Shown here: positions 13,401-23,970 of the stretch, piece by piece
Layout of the letters: each line of letters opens with the position of its first letter
Numbering within the stretch: the stretch's first letter is position 1
Source: Siphonodentalium dalli
Lineage: Eukaryota > Mollusca > Scaphopoda > Gadilida > Siphonodentaliidae
DNA: 64,000 nt
NCBI GenBank assembly: GCA_032622095.1
Contig: CP136063.1
Span: 119,494,723-119,558,722, forward strand
Direction: 5' to 3'
Program-made: the position numbers and the translations under genes
Notes under the pieces: model-generated
The model's database searches: none
The model's input: the letters and a program-made list of their open reading frames with translations, nothing else
What the model was told of the DNA's origin: nothing

Positions 13401-13672
13401 TTATTTGTTTCAGTTTAAAAAAGGTTAGAATTGAAAACACCTGTAATGATAAGATTATCCGATATATCTAGTGCATCTGATAGTAAGGTACATCTGATAT
13501 TAGTACATTCCTAATAGAATAGGAGTTTTCTTAGAGAAAACATCTAACCATTGTATCGAAAAGTCAAATTATAGGTCGTGCCTGTGTCTGCGGACAATAT
13601 GATTTGCGAACATTACGCATGCCCCGGTCGATACGTTGTTAAGTGGTACGAAATTTAATATTATATATATAG

Positions 13673-13783
13673 AGAGTAATCAATTGGTTCCGAGAATTAC
13701 TTTAGCGCACGAGTTTCTTACCAAAACGTCTCTCGCCTCGAGTGAATTATTTAACGTAATTCTCGAAACTAATTGATTACTCT
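13673..13783. mobile_element. Foldback element (MITE-like), ~110 bp
   Basis: Inverted arms of about 28 bp, starting AGAGTAATCAATT on the left (13673 on) and ending AATTGATTACTCT on the right, with two or three mismatches. The loop is 50-55 bp. No protein is encoded. It is the first of a cluster of foldbacks that runs to 22.6 kb. Confidence 0.75.
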
Positions 13784-14190
13784 ATTTATTACACTTCTGC
13801 GTCAATTTGGTTCGCCAAATATGAATAAACACCCAGAATTAATGCATGAAAGTATCGATGTGGAGAAAGATCAGATAATCTAGTCTAGATCAGTAAGCGA
13901 CGTAATGTCAATGACATCACGAGAAATGACATAATGCACTAGTGACATTAACATTTTTAATTAACGGAGTTTTCAATGGAAATCGCGCATGTAATAAATG
14001 TCATTTACATTTACAGTGATCAAATGATTGCATTGATAATTTAGACATGAACAGAGATTGCAAAATAAAATACCATTTGGGAGTAAGGCTGACGACATAT
14101 ACCACAATATCAAGGTACATGTAGAGTCGGTATAAAGTCGAACACTATAATATCATGCATGGACATTGACACCGGTCACACAGCTATGGA

Positions 14191-14450
14191 ATAAGCGAGA
14201 TCACTGAGTCGCTACCATAATGGATCCACCCATCCCCGTCCCGCGCACTCAGTGCTACAAGTCAAAGTTATGGAGGAGCATTCCATATGTGGAGCTTTTG
14301 AATATTCATTTATTCAATATATGGAATTCATGAATATTCAAAACTCCATATATGGAATTCTACTCCAGAACTTGGACCTCTATAGCACTTAAACCGCGGA
14401 ATGGGGGCTTAATGGAATCAATATGGTAGCTACTCAGTGATCTCTCTTAT
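14191..14450. mobile_element. Foldback element, ~260 bp
   Basis: A long imperfect palindrome. The left arm opens ATAAGCGAGATCACTGAGT and the right arm ends with the complement ACTCAGTGATCTCTCTTAT. The arms can be followed for roughly 115 bases each, including the block CCATATATGGA next to TTTTGAATATTCAT, and meet near 14320. It lies just downstream of the minus-strand glycosyltransferase exon. Confidence 0.8.
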
Positions 14451-14592
14451 ACCTGCATGTATGATAAACCTATGCACTATGCATGTATGCACCGTTTTGA
14501 TGATGTTAGGAACACGTGTACGCTAAGATTGGACCAAATTAAATGCCGATGATGAATTCAGGAATAACACTTTCAGCATTTATAACCACCAG

Positions 14593-14892
14593 TTATAGTT
14601 CTGATTTAATAGTTGACAGCCGCAAATCAATAGCCTGTCTCATGAGATCCAGGAATTCTGAGGTGTTCACTTCTGTGTCCTTTTGCGAACCAAGTGGGTG
14701 ATCTAATTCCGGATGGGTGTTGTGCCACTCCAAGTAAGGTCCGACAGTTTTTAGAATTTTGCCGAAAGCCACATTATTCAAGTCCATGTCGAAAGGAACC
14801 AATTGTACTGCGATAGTACCTGGCGTTCTGAAGATGGCGTTTATCAACCCAGCACCGTTCATCCCGATTATCACAGAATATCTTTGCATAAT
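14593..14892 (-). CDS. Terminal exon of a family 61 glycosyltransferase (DUF563)
   Basis: The minus-strand frame encodes about 99 residues that match the C-terminal core of GT61/DUF563 glycosyltransferases (the group with EOGT, POMGNT2 and plant xylosyltransferases). It has GMNGAGLINAIFRTPGT, equivalent to the family's 'hGAGL.n..f...g' nucleotide-sugar motif, then AVQLVPFDM and a YLEWHNTHPE block. These enzymes act in the ER or Golgi on glycoproteins. The exon starts at 14892, just after a good acceptor (polypyrimidine, then ctacag at 14898-14893, minus strand), and ends at TAA 14595-14593. The start Met of the open frame is therefore internal. Upstream exons would lie at higher coordinates, but I found none before the end of the window; the nearby hAT-like insertion lies in that presumed intron. 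Acceptor substrate cannot be told. Confidence 0.75.
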   Translation of the reverse strand: MMQRYSVIIGMNGAGLINAIFRTPGTIAVQLVPFDMDLNNVAFGKILKTVGPYLEWHNTHPELDHPLGSQKDTEVNTSEFLDLMRQAIDLRLSTIKSEL

Positions 14893-14993
14893 CTGTAGCT
14901 GAATATAGACAAAGCTAAATAAACATGATTCTAATTCAAAATTTTATTATGTTAGATGGATTCGCCCATTCAGTTATAAAACTATATACGTTG

Positions 14994-15939
14994 TAGTGAT
15001 GCGGACCGGACCGCTTTGGACCGGCCCGGTCCGCGGTCCAGGGGTGGACCGCGGTCCGGTCCGGACCGGGTGTCACTGGACCGGACCGGACCACTTTTTG
15101 CCGCCGGTCCGGTACTCTCCGGTCCGGTCCACTATTTTACTTCAGTTATAATAAACTATCGCGAATATTATTGCGTGTTTGCCGTCCTATCAATTAGCAA
15201 CGATGTATTGACGCATTCAAGTGGTTAATATCTATTAAACGTTTGATGCCACGAAAACAATGTATAGATGTACTTTGTACATGTCAATTTCCTTATAATG
15301 AAAGACAAGACAGTCACATTAATCCAATAGTAGTTGTACTTACGTATATAACTGTAATTGTCAGGATTATACAATCAGCCATCACAATCTCCAATACTCC
15401 AATATTAATGTAGTAGTCATATTAGTACACATTTGTATAATTGTCATCAGTATAGTTATTTCGTTTAAATTTCAAGTTAATGAAAATAAGTATGATACGA
15501 ATCATGCATACGATCAGTTGAGTGCCATGTTATATTGGTTAATGGTTATGACACATTCTGGCCCTAGCTTTTTATCTATCCAATACATTTAATTAGTACA
15601 TGTTCGCATTACCAGAAATACTATTATCGTGCATCGTTCCCAGAATATCCCGCCAGAGACAGACAATGATGCATACAATCGGCAAACAATGTCAGTTTTA
15701 ACATATATGGACTCATTACAATGCACTGAACTCAGTAACTTATAGTTTGTACTATTCAGAGTAAAAACTTTGAGAAAACAGAGAATTCATTAACATATAG
15801 CCTATTATAGGTGGACCGGACCGTTTTGGACCGGTCCAGGCATGTGTACCGGACCGGAATGGCCTGGACCGGATCGGACTGTACCGCCTTGGCAGTGGAC
15901 CGGACCACCCAAGGTGGTCCGGTCCGGTCCGCATCACTA
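14994..15939. mobile_element. hAT-like nonautonomous element with GGACC-rich subterminal repeats and 8-bp target duplication
   Basis: Both ends read TAGTGATGCGGACCGGACC inward. The flanks are an exact 8-bp direct repeat, ATACGTTG, at 14986-14993 and 15940-15947. An 8-bp duplication and a TAGTGATG-type terminus fit the hAT superfamily. The outer ~140 bases on each side are dense in GGACCGGACC/GGTCCGGTCC motifs, the kind of repeated subterminal site that hAT transposases bind. The 946-bp element has no transposase frame, so it would need one supplied in trans. It probably lies in the intron upstream of the GT61 exon. Confidence 0.9.
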
Positions 15940-16149
15940 ATACGTTGAAATGGTTTATCATCCACATGGAAGGATGTTCGGGATATACAAGCAGACAGAA
16001 GGATACAAGTGCAGAACGATTCATATTCATTTGTGAGAAATGTTCAGATAATAGGTTCAACAAAGAGGCAGTTTCTTTATATCTGAACATTCTCCCCAAG
16101 AATTTGAACTACTCCTCAATGAGTAAATGAAAGAGTTAAGGCAGGGTGT

Positions 16150-16237
16150 ATGGACGAGCGACTGGACATTCTGAAAACAGATGGTCGAGCCCGAAGGGCG
16201 AGACCATATAGTTTCCGAATGTCCAGTCGCGAGTCCA
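16150..16237. mobile_element. Foldback hairpin, ~88 bp
   Basis: The arms are GACTGGACATTC with AAACAGATGGTC on the left, and GACCATATAGTTT with GAATGTCCAGTC on the right, around a GAGCCCGAAGGGCGA centre that is itself a small hairpin. Confidence 0.75.
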
Positions 16238-16521
16238 TTAACTGACTTAAAACACAGATTTGAATTATACAACGATGAACTCTATATTTTCATACCGATG
16301 AATTATTCTGATAAATATCGATACATGCATGAGACACATAAGAACGTTTTATGTATACAAAATAGTCTTCGACTGAGAACAAAACCACGCCTATTGTTGC
16401 ACGTTTACTATTGCCGCGGTAACAATCGTATAGGTATATATACAGCTGACCACTACATCTTTGTTCGAAACTAAACGTCGATATTCGCAAACATATAATA
16501 TATATAGAGGATCTCCAACGA

Positions 16522-16583
16522 GTTATGTTGGGATATAAGATTTTATCAAACAAGTTTCATAAAATCTTATATCCCAACATAAC
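16522..16583. mobile_element. Perfect 24-bp-arm foldback
   Basis: The left arm (16522-16545, GTTATGTTGGGATATAAGAT...) and right arm (16560-16583) are exact inverted copies with a 14-base loop. Confidence 0.8.
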
Positions 16584-19500
16584 GAATTGAAGAACTTGTA
16601 TCATATATAGTATTACATGAAAAAAAAAATAGACCTTTATGCCTTTAAAAAAAAAATCCTTAAAAGAATCTTAAAAATGTATACATTTACATCGTTGACT
16701 GAGACAACCGTATACGACAGTATTGCGCGCTCAGGATTGCAACGGGAAAAATAGTCCCCAATTTGCCTATTTGTTTTTGTGTTTATTTTCGTTAGTACAA
16801 CGAAGTTGGATAAGAATTTCACTTTGATGAACAAATCAATCATTTTGTATTGTCTGGTTTGTTTTGTCATGTGCGGCTTTTCAAAATAGTATTAATCCGC
16901 CTAATCAATGTACAGTAATTTCGTAGGCGCCTTGCCAAATTAGCGGGAAGCACGCGCTTGTACTTATACACTGTGTGATATAAGGAAATATGTAATGGAT
17001 TTTTTAAAGGATATAATAGGGGTTTCATGTGATATAATAACATATTTGTTTTCGCTGTATATAACGTAGTATATACGTAATATATCCTGTCGACGCAATT
17101 ATCTGTATTTTGGGCATGAATGCATTTTAGGATAGATTTTACTCGTGAATTATCTAAGTAATATCAATCTGCACAGAAGAACAGTAACACGATTATCATG
17201 ACGTGGTATGTTTGAATGTGAAAGATATATGTATACAATTGGTATGCAAATTAACATGCTGCCTTTTCTGAAAAGGAATTGCATTACGTGGGGTTTACAA
17301 GCGCTATGCAGCTAGACGTTTGTTATTGTAGGTGGATGTTAGAAGCGAACTATTTGTCGAATGAAGGTCTCGTCTCCTTGGGAGTTCGTTGTGCATAAAT
17401 TGGGAGACACGACCATTCTAGATTTCGAATATCGACTTGCATGTGCACGGTATAAATTGCCCATTTAGAAGGTCGAGGTACAACAAAGGAGTTGGGTTTT
17501 AAGAAGAAATAAAAGAGGGTAACTGTATTTATTTAAAGAAAATACCTGGCGTCATAATCGCTTGGCAGGTTGTCTGACCATCGTCGCATTTCTCAGTGAA
17601 TCGTGGTCACCCTACATTCATTTATTGTATGTATGAATCTTTTCTAACTTATTCTCGTGAAATCAGCTAAAATACTCATGTCGTTATCTGATCTCCGACC
17701 AGAGTTTAGCCCAATACTCAAAGCAAATCGCAGTCGCTGATTTCTAGATTTAACTCTGGGAGAATCCATCCCAAAGTTAAACGTACACTGCTCATTTGAG
17801 CCTAAAACAATTTATTTATACGTAATTTGGCAAGCGAGACAATATTGGCCCATAAATACGAAATACATTTAAATATAATTAATATACCACAAAATACTGA
17901 CCAAATTTATCGACAATTATCACCTGTTTATCTGAAAATTTTCCCCAGGAATTTGGACTACTCCTCAATGAGTATAAGAAAGACTTAAGAAGCAATAAGT
18001 GAGAGAATAACTGTATTTATTTAAAGAATATAATAAGGCGTCATGATCATTTGGCAGGTTGTCTGATCAGCGTCAGGAATATATACTGACCATGAACGCT
18101 ATTTATTTTATCAGAAAAATCTGGCTCCGAATTGTTTGATAACATTACTAAATTTCAGAAGTCTCTCGGTGGAATATATAGTTCACATAAACATATTTCA
18201 CGTCTTTATCAACTTATTTTGATCTCGGAACTGGACCGTAATGCGGCGACAGAAGTAAACATAACAGAGTATAGTTTGAGGCTTCAAACGCGGAATGGAA
18301 ACTTTTGTCACATGGGCAATTCTTTATTGAGGGAACGAGGACTGTCCATCTGAGTAAAACGTACCAATCAGCCTATTTCTATACCGGAAACGCAATAAGA
18401 GTGGTAACATGCTTGTTCGCCTTAATAATTGACGATATGAAATTCTTGGCAGCCCCTTTTAATAAGCTATACTTTTTTCTTTTTTTAAAAATATTTTTTA
18501 TTCGGGTCTAAACAAATAAATACAGATAGACATGTGAGGAATCAAGGACACAATACATGCACTTGGTTAAAAAAAAAATAATATATATATATATTTTAAA
18601 GATATTGATATGAGTGGGATAAAATATAAGCTATACTTTATATCGTGTTTTATATATGTCTTTACATAGGAAGACCATATATATACTTCATTCATATGCA
18701 TATCCATATGTGCATAGTTTCGTTGTGCTGATCTAGAAGTTGTAGAGATATCAGTTTTTATTTTTGGATCGGACTTAAAACGGTACCGTGTGAAATAGAA
18801 TTCAAATATTAAGAGCTCTCGACTGAAGCAAATCGATATATCTGTTGATCCTCATAGTCATGTGTACATTATAAAACTCAAGTGCACCAACAAGAAGACG
18901 GACAATAAACTTTTATATCCTGAGCCCACTATATCATATCTATATTTCGAAATCACAAAAAGGTGTGACGAAAATTGAAAATGTTTATAATATTTTCAAA
19001 CACGAGCCAGATCATCATTTAATGCAATTTGGAGTAGAATCTGTTGTCTGGATTGCTTCTTTGTTACGACGACACGGCGAAATAAAAGATAAAAATTGAA
19101 TACCACACTAAACTAAAAGTTATATCGGTGTCATATTAAGTTCGGGTATCCAAGACATGAATTAAAGGCAAAGTCATTTTGAGCACAATCGTCCAACAGG
19201 ATGTATAAATAATTAACATTTGAGCGGTGAACGGACTACACTTTGCGACGGTTTATTGATTATATACCCCCTCAAATCTTTGATGTTTTAGTTGTTATAT
19301 TGGCACCAAGTGCATGAGAAGCATTGATTTATTACATATCTGTCAACGTAATTCGCATGATCGCACGAGTTTCCAGGCGTGTGGTAATTCTCAGAATCGC
19401 ACTAGTGCAATCTGTCGACGGAACTATTTCATTCAGTGCTGTTACACTGGTTCTCGCCGTTACTATTTTTACTTTTTCAACGCAAGGGCGACAACCCACT

Positions 19501-19703
19501 TGCCGAAATCGCAGCGCGCTGATTGGGTTATATTTTTGGAAAATCGGGGAAAACCGAATTAACACCTTTGCGCGGATCAAGATGGGTCATGATCACACTC
19601 GGATTGTTGTGTTAACCCTAAAATGCCGTTAAAACTCAATTAAATTCACATTTTCTGTACCGGAGATGTACGATTGTGAGTCAACTTACTATGATACGGT
19701 GAT
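16584..19703. other. AT-rich stretch without a supported gene
   Basis: Apart from the direct-repeat blocks at 17.5 and 18.0 kb there are only A tracts, a TA-rich run near 18580-18600 and short open frames. Frames at 19.31-19.63 kb are open on three tracks at once with no family resemblance, which argues against coding. Confidence 0.4.
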
Positions 19704-19856
19704 ATGTAATAAAAATAGAACCGCATGAGTGTCTGGATTTTGACGAATTATCGCACTCGATTTGTTGGCGGAACGCGATACATCTCCGCCAACAAATCTC
19801 GTGCGATAATTTCGTCAAAATTCAGACACTCATGCGGTTCTATCTATTTATTACAT
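19704..19856. mobile_element. Foldback element, ~153 bp, near-perfect
   Basis: The ends are ATGTAATAAA and TTTATTACAT. The inner arms include GAACCGCATGAGTGTCTG and its complement, running to TTTGTTGGCGGA / TCCGCCAACAAA with a loop of about 12 bases. The trinucleotide GAT flanks both ends and may be the target duplication. Confidence 0.8.
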
Positions 19857-20249
19857 GATCCTAACCTTATTTTATTCAATAAACCCATTCTATAAATTGT
19901 GATATTAACCGTTCTTTTAATAACAGGAAATAGTGCCAGGTGACCTTTGACTTCCAGTTTGTCGTCTGTTTACATTCCGCACGCTACGTCTCAAAATACT
20001 ATGGCTTCCAATATTTTCCCCAACAAAATATAATGAATGAACAGTTTGAAAAGTTATGTCATTAAATATACGCCATTAAATACGTCAAAGAGTCCTTATT
20101 TATCTGGGACTATTTCTTCACGTGGGCAAACAACGCATAGTTACGTGAAACGTCATCGCTGACCTTATAGAAGCCGATGTTAGTTTCGCGTCACATTTGT
20201 TGATTTAAATATGTTTTGTCGAGGTTTTGGATCATGTAATACAAAAATA

Positions 20250-20356
20250 ATCTACAACTCGTCCCTAGTTTATAGCGGAATTTACAAAACGAGTCCAATA
20301 AATTAGGTCTGGACTCCTTTTGCAATTTCCGCTATAAACTGGGGACGCGTTGTAGA
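20250..20356. mobile_element. Foldback element, ~107 bp
   Basis: The left arm TCTACAACTCGTCCCTAGTT continues as TATAGCGGAA. The right arm is its complement, TTCCGCTATAAACTGG then GGACGCGTTGTAGA, with a few mismatches. The loop is about 12-45 bases depending on pairing. Confidence 0.75.
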
Positions 20357-20965
20357 TCCTCTATATACAAAACAAGAGAGAATAACTGATAATTAATTTT
20401 TATTTTTTTTACGTCACAAAGATCAAATAGATGTCAGAAAGCAGATTAGCATCATTTATTATCGATTGTAAAACATTGTAGAGTTTTAATCGCTGCCACA
20501 TATAGCATACTCAATATCTGCAATCAATTTTGTCAATAGCTTTTTTGATAAGGGAATAAACGCATATAAAAGGGGACAATGCTATATTTTGAGCAGCGCT
20601 GGTTGGTATATAGAAGGTATAAAGAAAGAATGGTCGCTTCTTCGAATAAGTGAAATACTCGTCTCTCTTACATCGACGTGCATGCACCCGAGCGCATTAT
20701 GTGCATATATCTGATTATCATGTTAAGTTAAATCTACTAATTATTATGTTGGGAGGCCCGAGTACGAGTTTATAACCTACCCATATTTGATTATAACTTA
20801 GCCAATCAGCATGGCTAACTATTGCTACGTGTAGGGTAAAACAACAGACGTCTCATATTTTAACAGTATCAATCTGGCATGATAATCAATATGAGCTATT
20901 AAAACAACCCGAGGATTGTCGAACAATAGGATACACATTTTTAGATAAATTAAAGATTATCACAA

Positions 20966-21392
20966 CTAATGACCATATACAGTCTGATTTTAGTTGCATG
21001 TATATTTCACAACCCGCAGCCCACTGGTGATTTTTCTGGAGTCAGTTGCCTTAAAGGTGGTGGTTTTCTGTTTCCGAGTTCAATTCATCGATGCCCATGC
21101 AGTCCATAACTATTTCAATATCAGAATACTTATTTGGAGCATATAAACATACATCATCGCAACAAAATGATGATGCAGTTATGGTCTACAGGATGTAAGT
21201 TCGCTGTGATCGTGTTTAACATACACATGTATATCTTCAGAAACGACTATGAACTGAAACTATCATTAGATTTTTGCGAAAATATTTCTGTCAGTTTTGA
21301 ATTTGCGCAGATAGGTGACGAATTTAAAGTGCGCGATTTCAAAACTGAGCGAAAACTAGTACTGCGGAAATTTAGATACGAGTAAGGTACGC
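20966..21392 (+). repeat. Unnamed ~425-bp dispersed repeat, copy 1
   Basis: Aligns over its whole length with 32521-32945 on the opposite strand. Shared landmarks in order are GACCATATACAGTCTGA, GTCAGTTGCCTT, GGTGGTTTTCTGTTTCCGAG, CATGCAGTCCATAACTATTT, TATTTCTGTCAGTTTTGAAT and the end ACGAGTAAGGTAC. The distal part has an internal inverted repeat (CAGTTTTGAATT ... TTTCAAAACTG). It spans a small open frame at 21134-21385 that I do not regard as a gene. Confidence 0.8.
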
Positions 21393-21419
21393 AACATACA
21401 ACACTGAAATTTGTCTATA

Positions 21420-22425
21420 TCTTGTCACAAAGAAGAGAGTATGCCTGCTCGAGTTATTTTTAGGTTATGATTTCTAAGTCGAATAAAGTCACATAAGTCT
21501 GATCTGTTAACCATTTATCAAATACCATTGTTCAAGTTATCATCCGGACAACTCAAAAATTAATTATTTCTAAGTCGAAAAGATGCATAACTATAATTGG
21601 GCTGCGACCATTTTCAAACCTGACCTGCGCTTCCTCAAATTGGTCAAATTATTTATTCTCAATTACCAAGAACATGGTTTATATGAGACAATAATGTTAT
21701 ATCGGCGAGCTCACCTCCTGCCCGTCCTTGATCTCTATATAATAGATGATGAATTATTCTCAATCAGACATATTATTTAATTATATGATAAATGTTAGTA
21801 TGTGTCACTGTAATAAAATGTTTTCTGAAGTGTATATCTGAATATCGAAGGTATGGAGCAAATAACTTTTTTTATTACTGTTCTCAAATATGAACCACAT
21901 ACCAAATATCCAGAAATTTAATGAATATTGCTCACGATTTATCCGCAAAACCCCAAAAATGTGACTTCTAGTTCGAAAAAGAACCATAACTCAGTCAAAA
22001 ATTAACATAGCCTACCAAACAGTAAGCAATTATGTTGAGTATTGCTTAAGTTTTTATTCCGAAAATACAACAATCATCGGACCTTAACCAAAATCTAACT
22101 TGACAGGCGTCTCTCAAATATGGTATACAAACCAAATATCAATAAATTATGTTGAATCGTGCTCAAGTTATCATTTGGACATATCAAAAACTGCGATTTA
22201 AAAGTTCAAAAAGGGGCATAAATTTGTCAAAATCATCAGACCGTGACCAAATTAGAACTTGACCTGCGTGTTATCAAATATCAACTAAATTACATACCAA
22301 AATCAATAGAAATTCTGATTTATGTTTTCAAAGTAATGAGCAGGACGTACAGACGGTTGAACGAATGGACGTAAGGACAACAAGACACATGGACGTACAT
22401 GACTTCTCATGCCCCATGAATAATG
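21420..22425 (+). repeat. Degenerate tandem repeat of the 'ccataactca / gacctgcg' type
   Basis: Four or so units carry the same landmarks: a 'caagttatcatccggac' block, 'agttcgaaaaag.gcataac', 'gaccaaa..agaacttgacctgcg' and 'ttatgttga'. The last unit runs into a GGACGTACAGACGG-like tract and 'atgccccatgaataatggcata'. This layout is familiar to me from molluscan genomes. The element class is not clear. Confidence 0.65.
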
Positions 22426-22440
22426 GCATACATACACAGA

Positions 22441-22588
22441 ACGACACGATGTGTAAATGGGTTTATCGATACGGCTATCGTGCTGTCGCGGAAGGTTATC
22501 TATAACGAGAGGCGCTTGCGCCTCGAGTTCTATCCTTCCGCGACAGCACGAGTGCCGTATCGACAAACCCATTTACACATCGTGTCGT
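22441..22588. mobile_element. Foldback element, 148 bp
   Basis: The outer ends are ACGACACGATGTGTAAATGG and its complement CCATTTACACATCGTGTCGT. The arms continue through GCTGTCGCGGAAGG / CCTTCCGCGACAGC. A small GAGGCGCTTGCGCCTC hairpin sits at the centre. The whole element could form one long cruciform. Confidence 0.85.
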
Positions 22589-23065
22589 TCCGTGTTTATA
22601 AACACGCTTCGCGTCCTAGAATCCGTGCATTAAAATACAGGATTAGAAGGTTTATTTAGGCTCATATATACAGGTCGTATTTGTCATCTGTGATGATTCT
22701 TTTATTTAAATAGTTCCAGTTTCATGGTTGACGCGAACGTCATTTTACGTCAACGAGATGCGTATGGAACGCGCAAATCCATAATTTGTTAAACACAGCT
22801 ACCCGTTAATAACCGAAGCCCTCCCCCTCATGCCAATCACCACCCAAAATCAGCATGTATATATTTGTATATATCCCAATGTCTCCATCATGTTTTCTAT
22901 TTTCTATGCATTGATAATGTTTGATTACTCATTTACATCATTCATGTTTCCAGTCATCCAGAATGTAAGAACAGTCAAGTCCATTTGTGAGGTGCCAATA
23001 GTTGTATTGCTCATTGAGTCGGAGTCCATTTGCTTCCCTATCTTGGTTTCGAACCACCGTCTGAA

Positions 23066-23970
23066 ATGACGTGTGACTTGAGTCAATATATGGCAGCAAT
23101 AGGTATCTTCGACTCAGCAAAACGACCGTTAGCAACTAAAACTGTAAAAAAAAACAGCAGCCTTCGCCTCGGAAAATGCTTTACTCCACCAGACGCAAGG
23201 TCGATTTTTTTCATTACATTCTTTCTATTACAATTATCAGGCGATATCCATATAAACCCGGGTCCTCTGTCACAGACTAACGCTGAGAATTCGATCTCGC
23301 TTTTTCACTATAACGTAAGGAGTATCCGAAATAAACTTGAAAAAATTGCAGATCTTATAAACGAATTTGACATTCTATGTTTCACCGAAACACATCTTGA
23401 CCCATCTTACCCTTCTAGCCAACTATAAATCGATGGATATTGTACCCCCATTCGCAAATACCGTGATTCAAAGGGTGGCGGATTATGCGTAATGTTCGCC
23501 GACCACTTAATATTTAATCGTAAACCTGAATTGGAATTCGATTCTTCTTGTCTCTGGTTCGAAATCCACTCAAAGAAAACTCGCATTGTTCTTGGATTAT
23601 CGTACAGATCTGATCAATTTTGTACCTCAAATTATTGGGGACTCCTGGAATCCTCAATTTCTGACGCTCTTGATATTTCCGAATATGTAGTCATCCCAGG
23701 GGATTTTAACTCGAATTTCATGGATAATTCATCGAAGCTAAAACAGATAACGGATGGGTTTCAGCATGAAAAATGCTATAAAAGTCCCCACTAGAGTGAC
23801 CAGCACCTCAAGTACATTGCTTGACCCAATGTTGACCTCAAGCTCACTCCGTTTAATAGACTCCGATGTCTTAAATCTCGGAGTTTCGGACCACCTAGGT
23901 GTATATGCCACAATATCATTTCAAAATACTACCGCAGCGTCATTTCCTAGACAATATGGAACTACAGAAA
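23066..23970 (+). pseudogene. LINE ORF2 N-terminus: 2A-like motif and APE endonuclease
   Basis: Following the first ATG (23066) there is a hydrophobic run (IFFITFFLLQLS), then GDIHINPGP at 23240-23266, close to the 2A ribosome-skipping consensus D-(V/I)-E-x-N-P-G-P but with His for Glu. The apurinic endonuclease follows with its usual landmarks: FHYNVRSIRNK (Asn), FCFTETHLD-type Glu motif (CFTETHLD), GGGLCVMFADH, GDFNSNF and SDHLGVYA. All these catalytic positions are present. The frame is broken by TAA at 23426-23428, which lies just before the conserved IDGY, and by a shift near 23757. Confidence 0.9.

Larger units (their letters stand above)
16089..18075 (+). repeat. Scattered direct-repeat blocks
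   Basis: The block TTTGGACTACTCCTCAATGA near 17950 recurs with changes near 16102. The block GGCAGGTTGTCTGA, preceded by AACTGTATTTATTTAAAGAA, occurs at 17519-17585 and 18007-18074, about 488 bases apart. These look like pieces of one dispersed repeat broken up by later insertions. No gene is credible between them. Confidence 0.6.

Noticed and set aside
19314-19632. Overlapping open frames on both strands
   Set aside because: Open on three tracks with no family resemblance; most likely chance.
22830-23069. ORF1 of the LINE
   Set aside because: Short, no zinc knuckle or coiled coil, and out of frame with the element.
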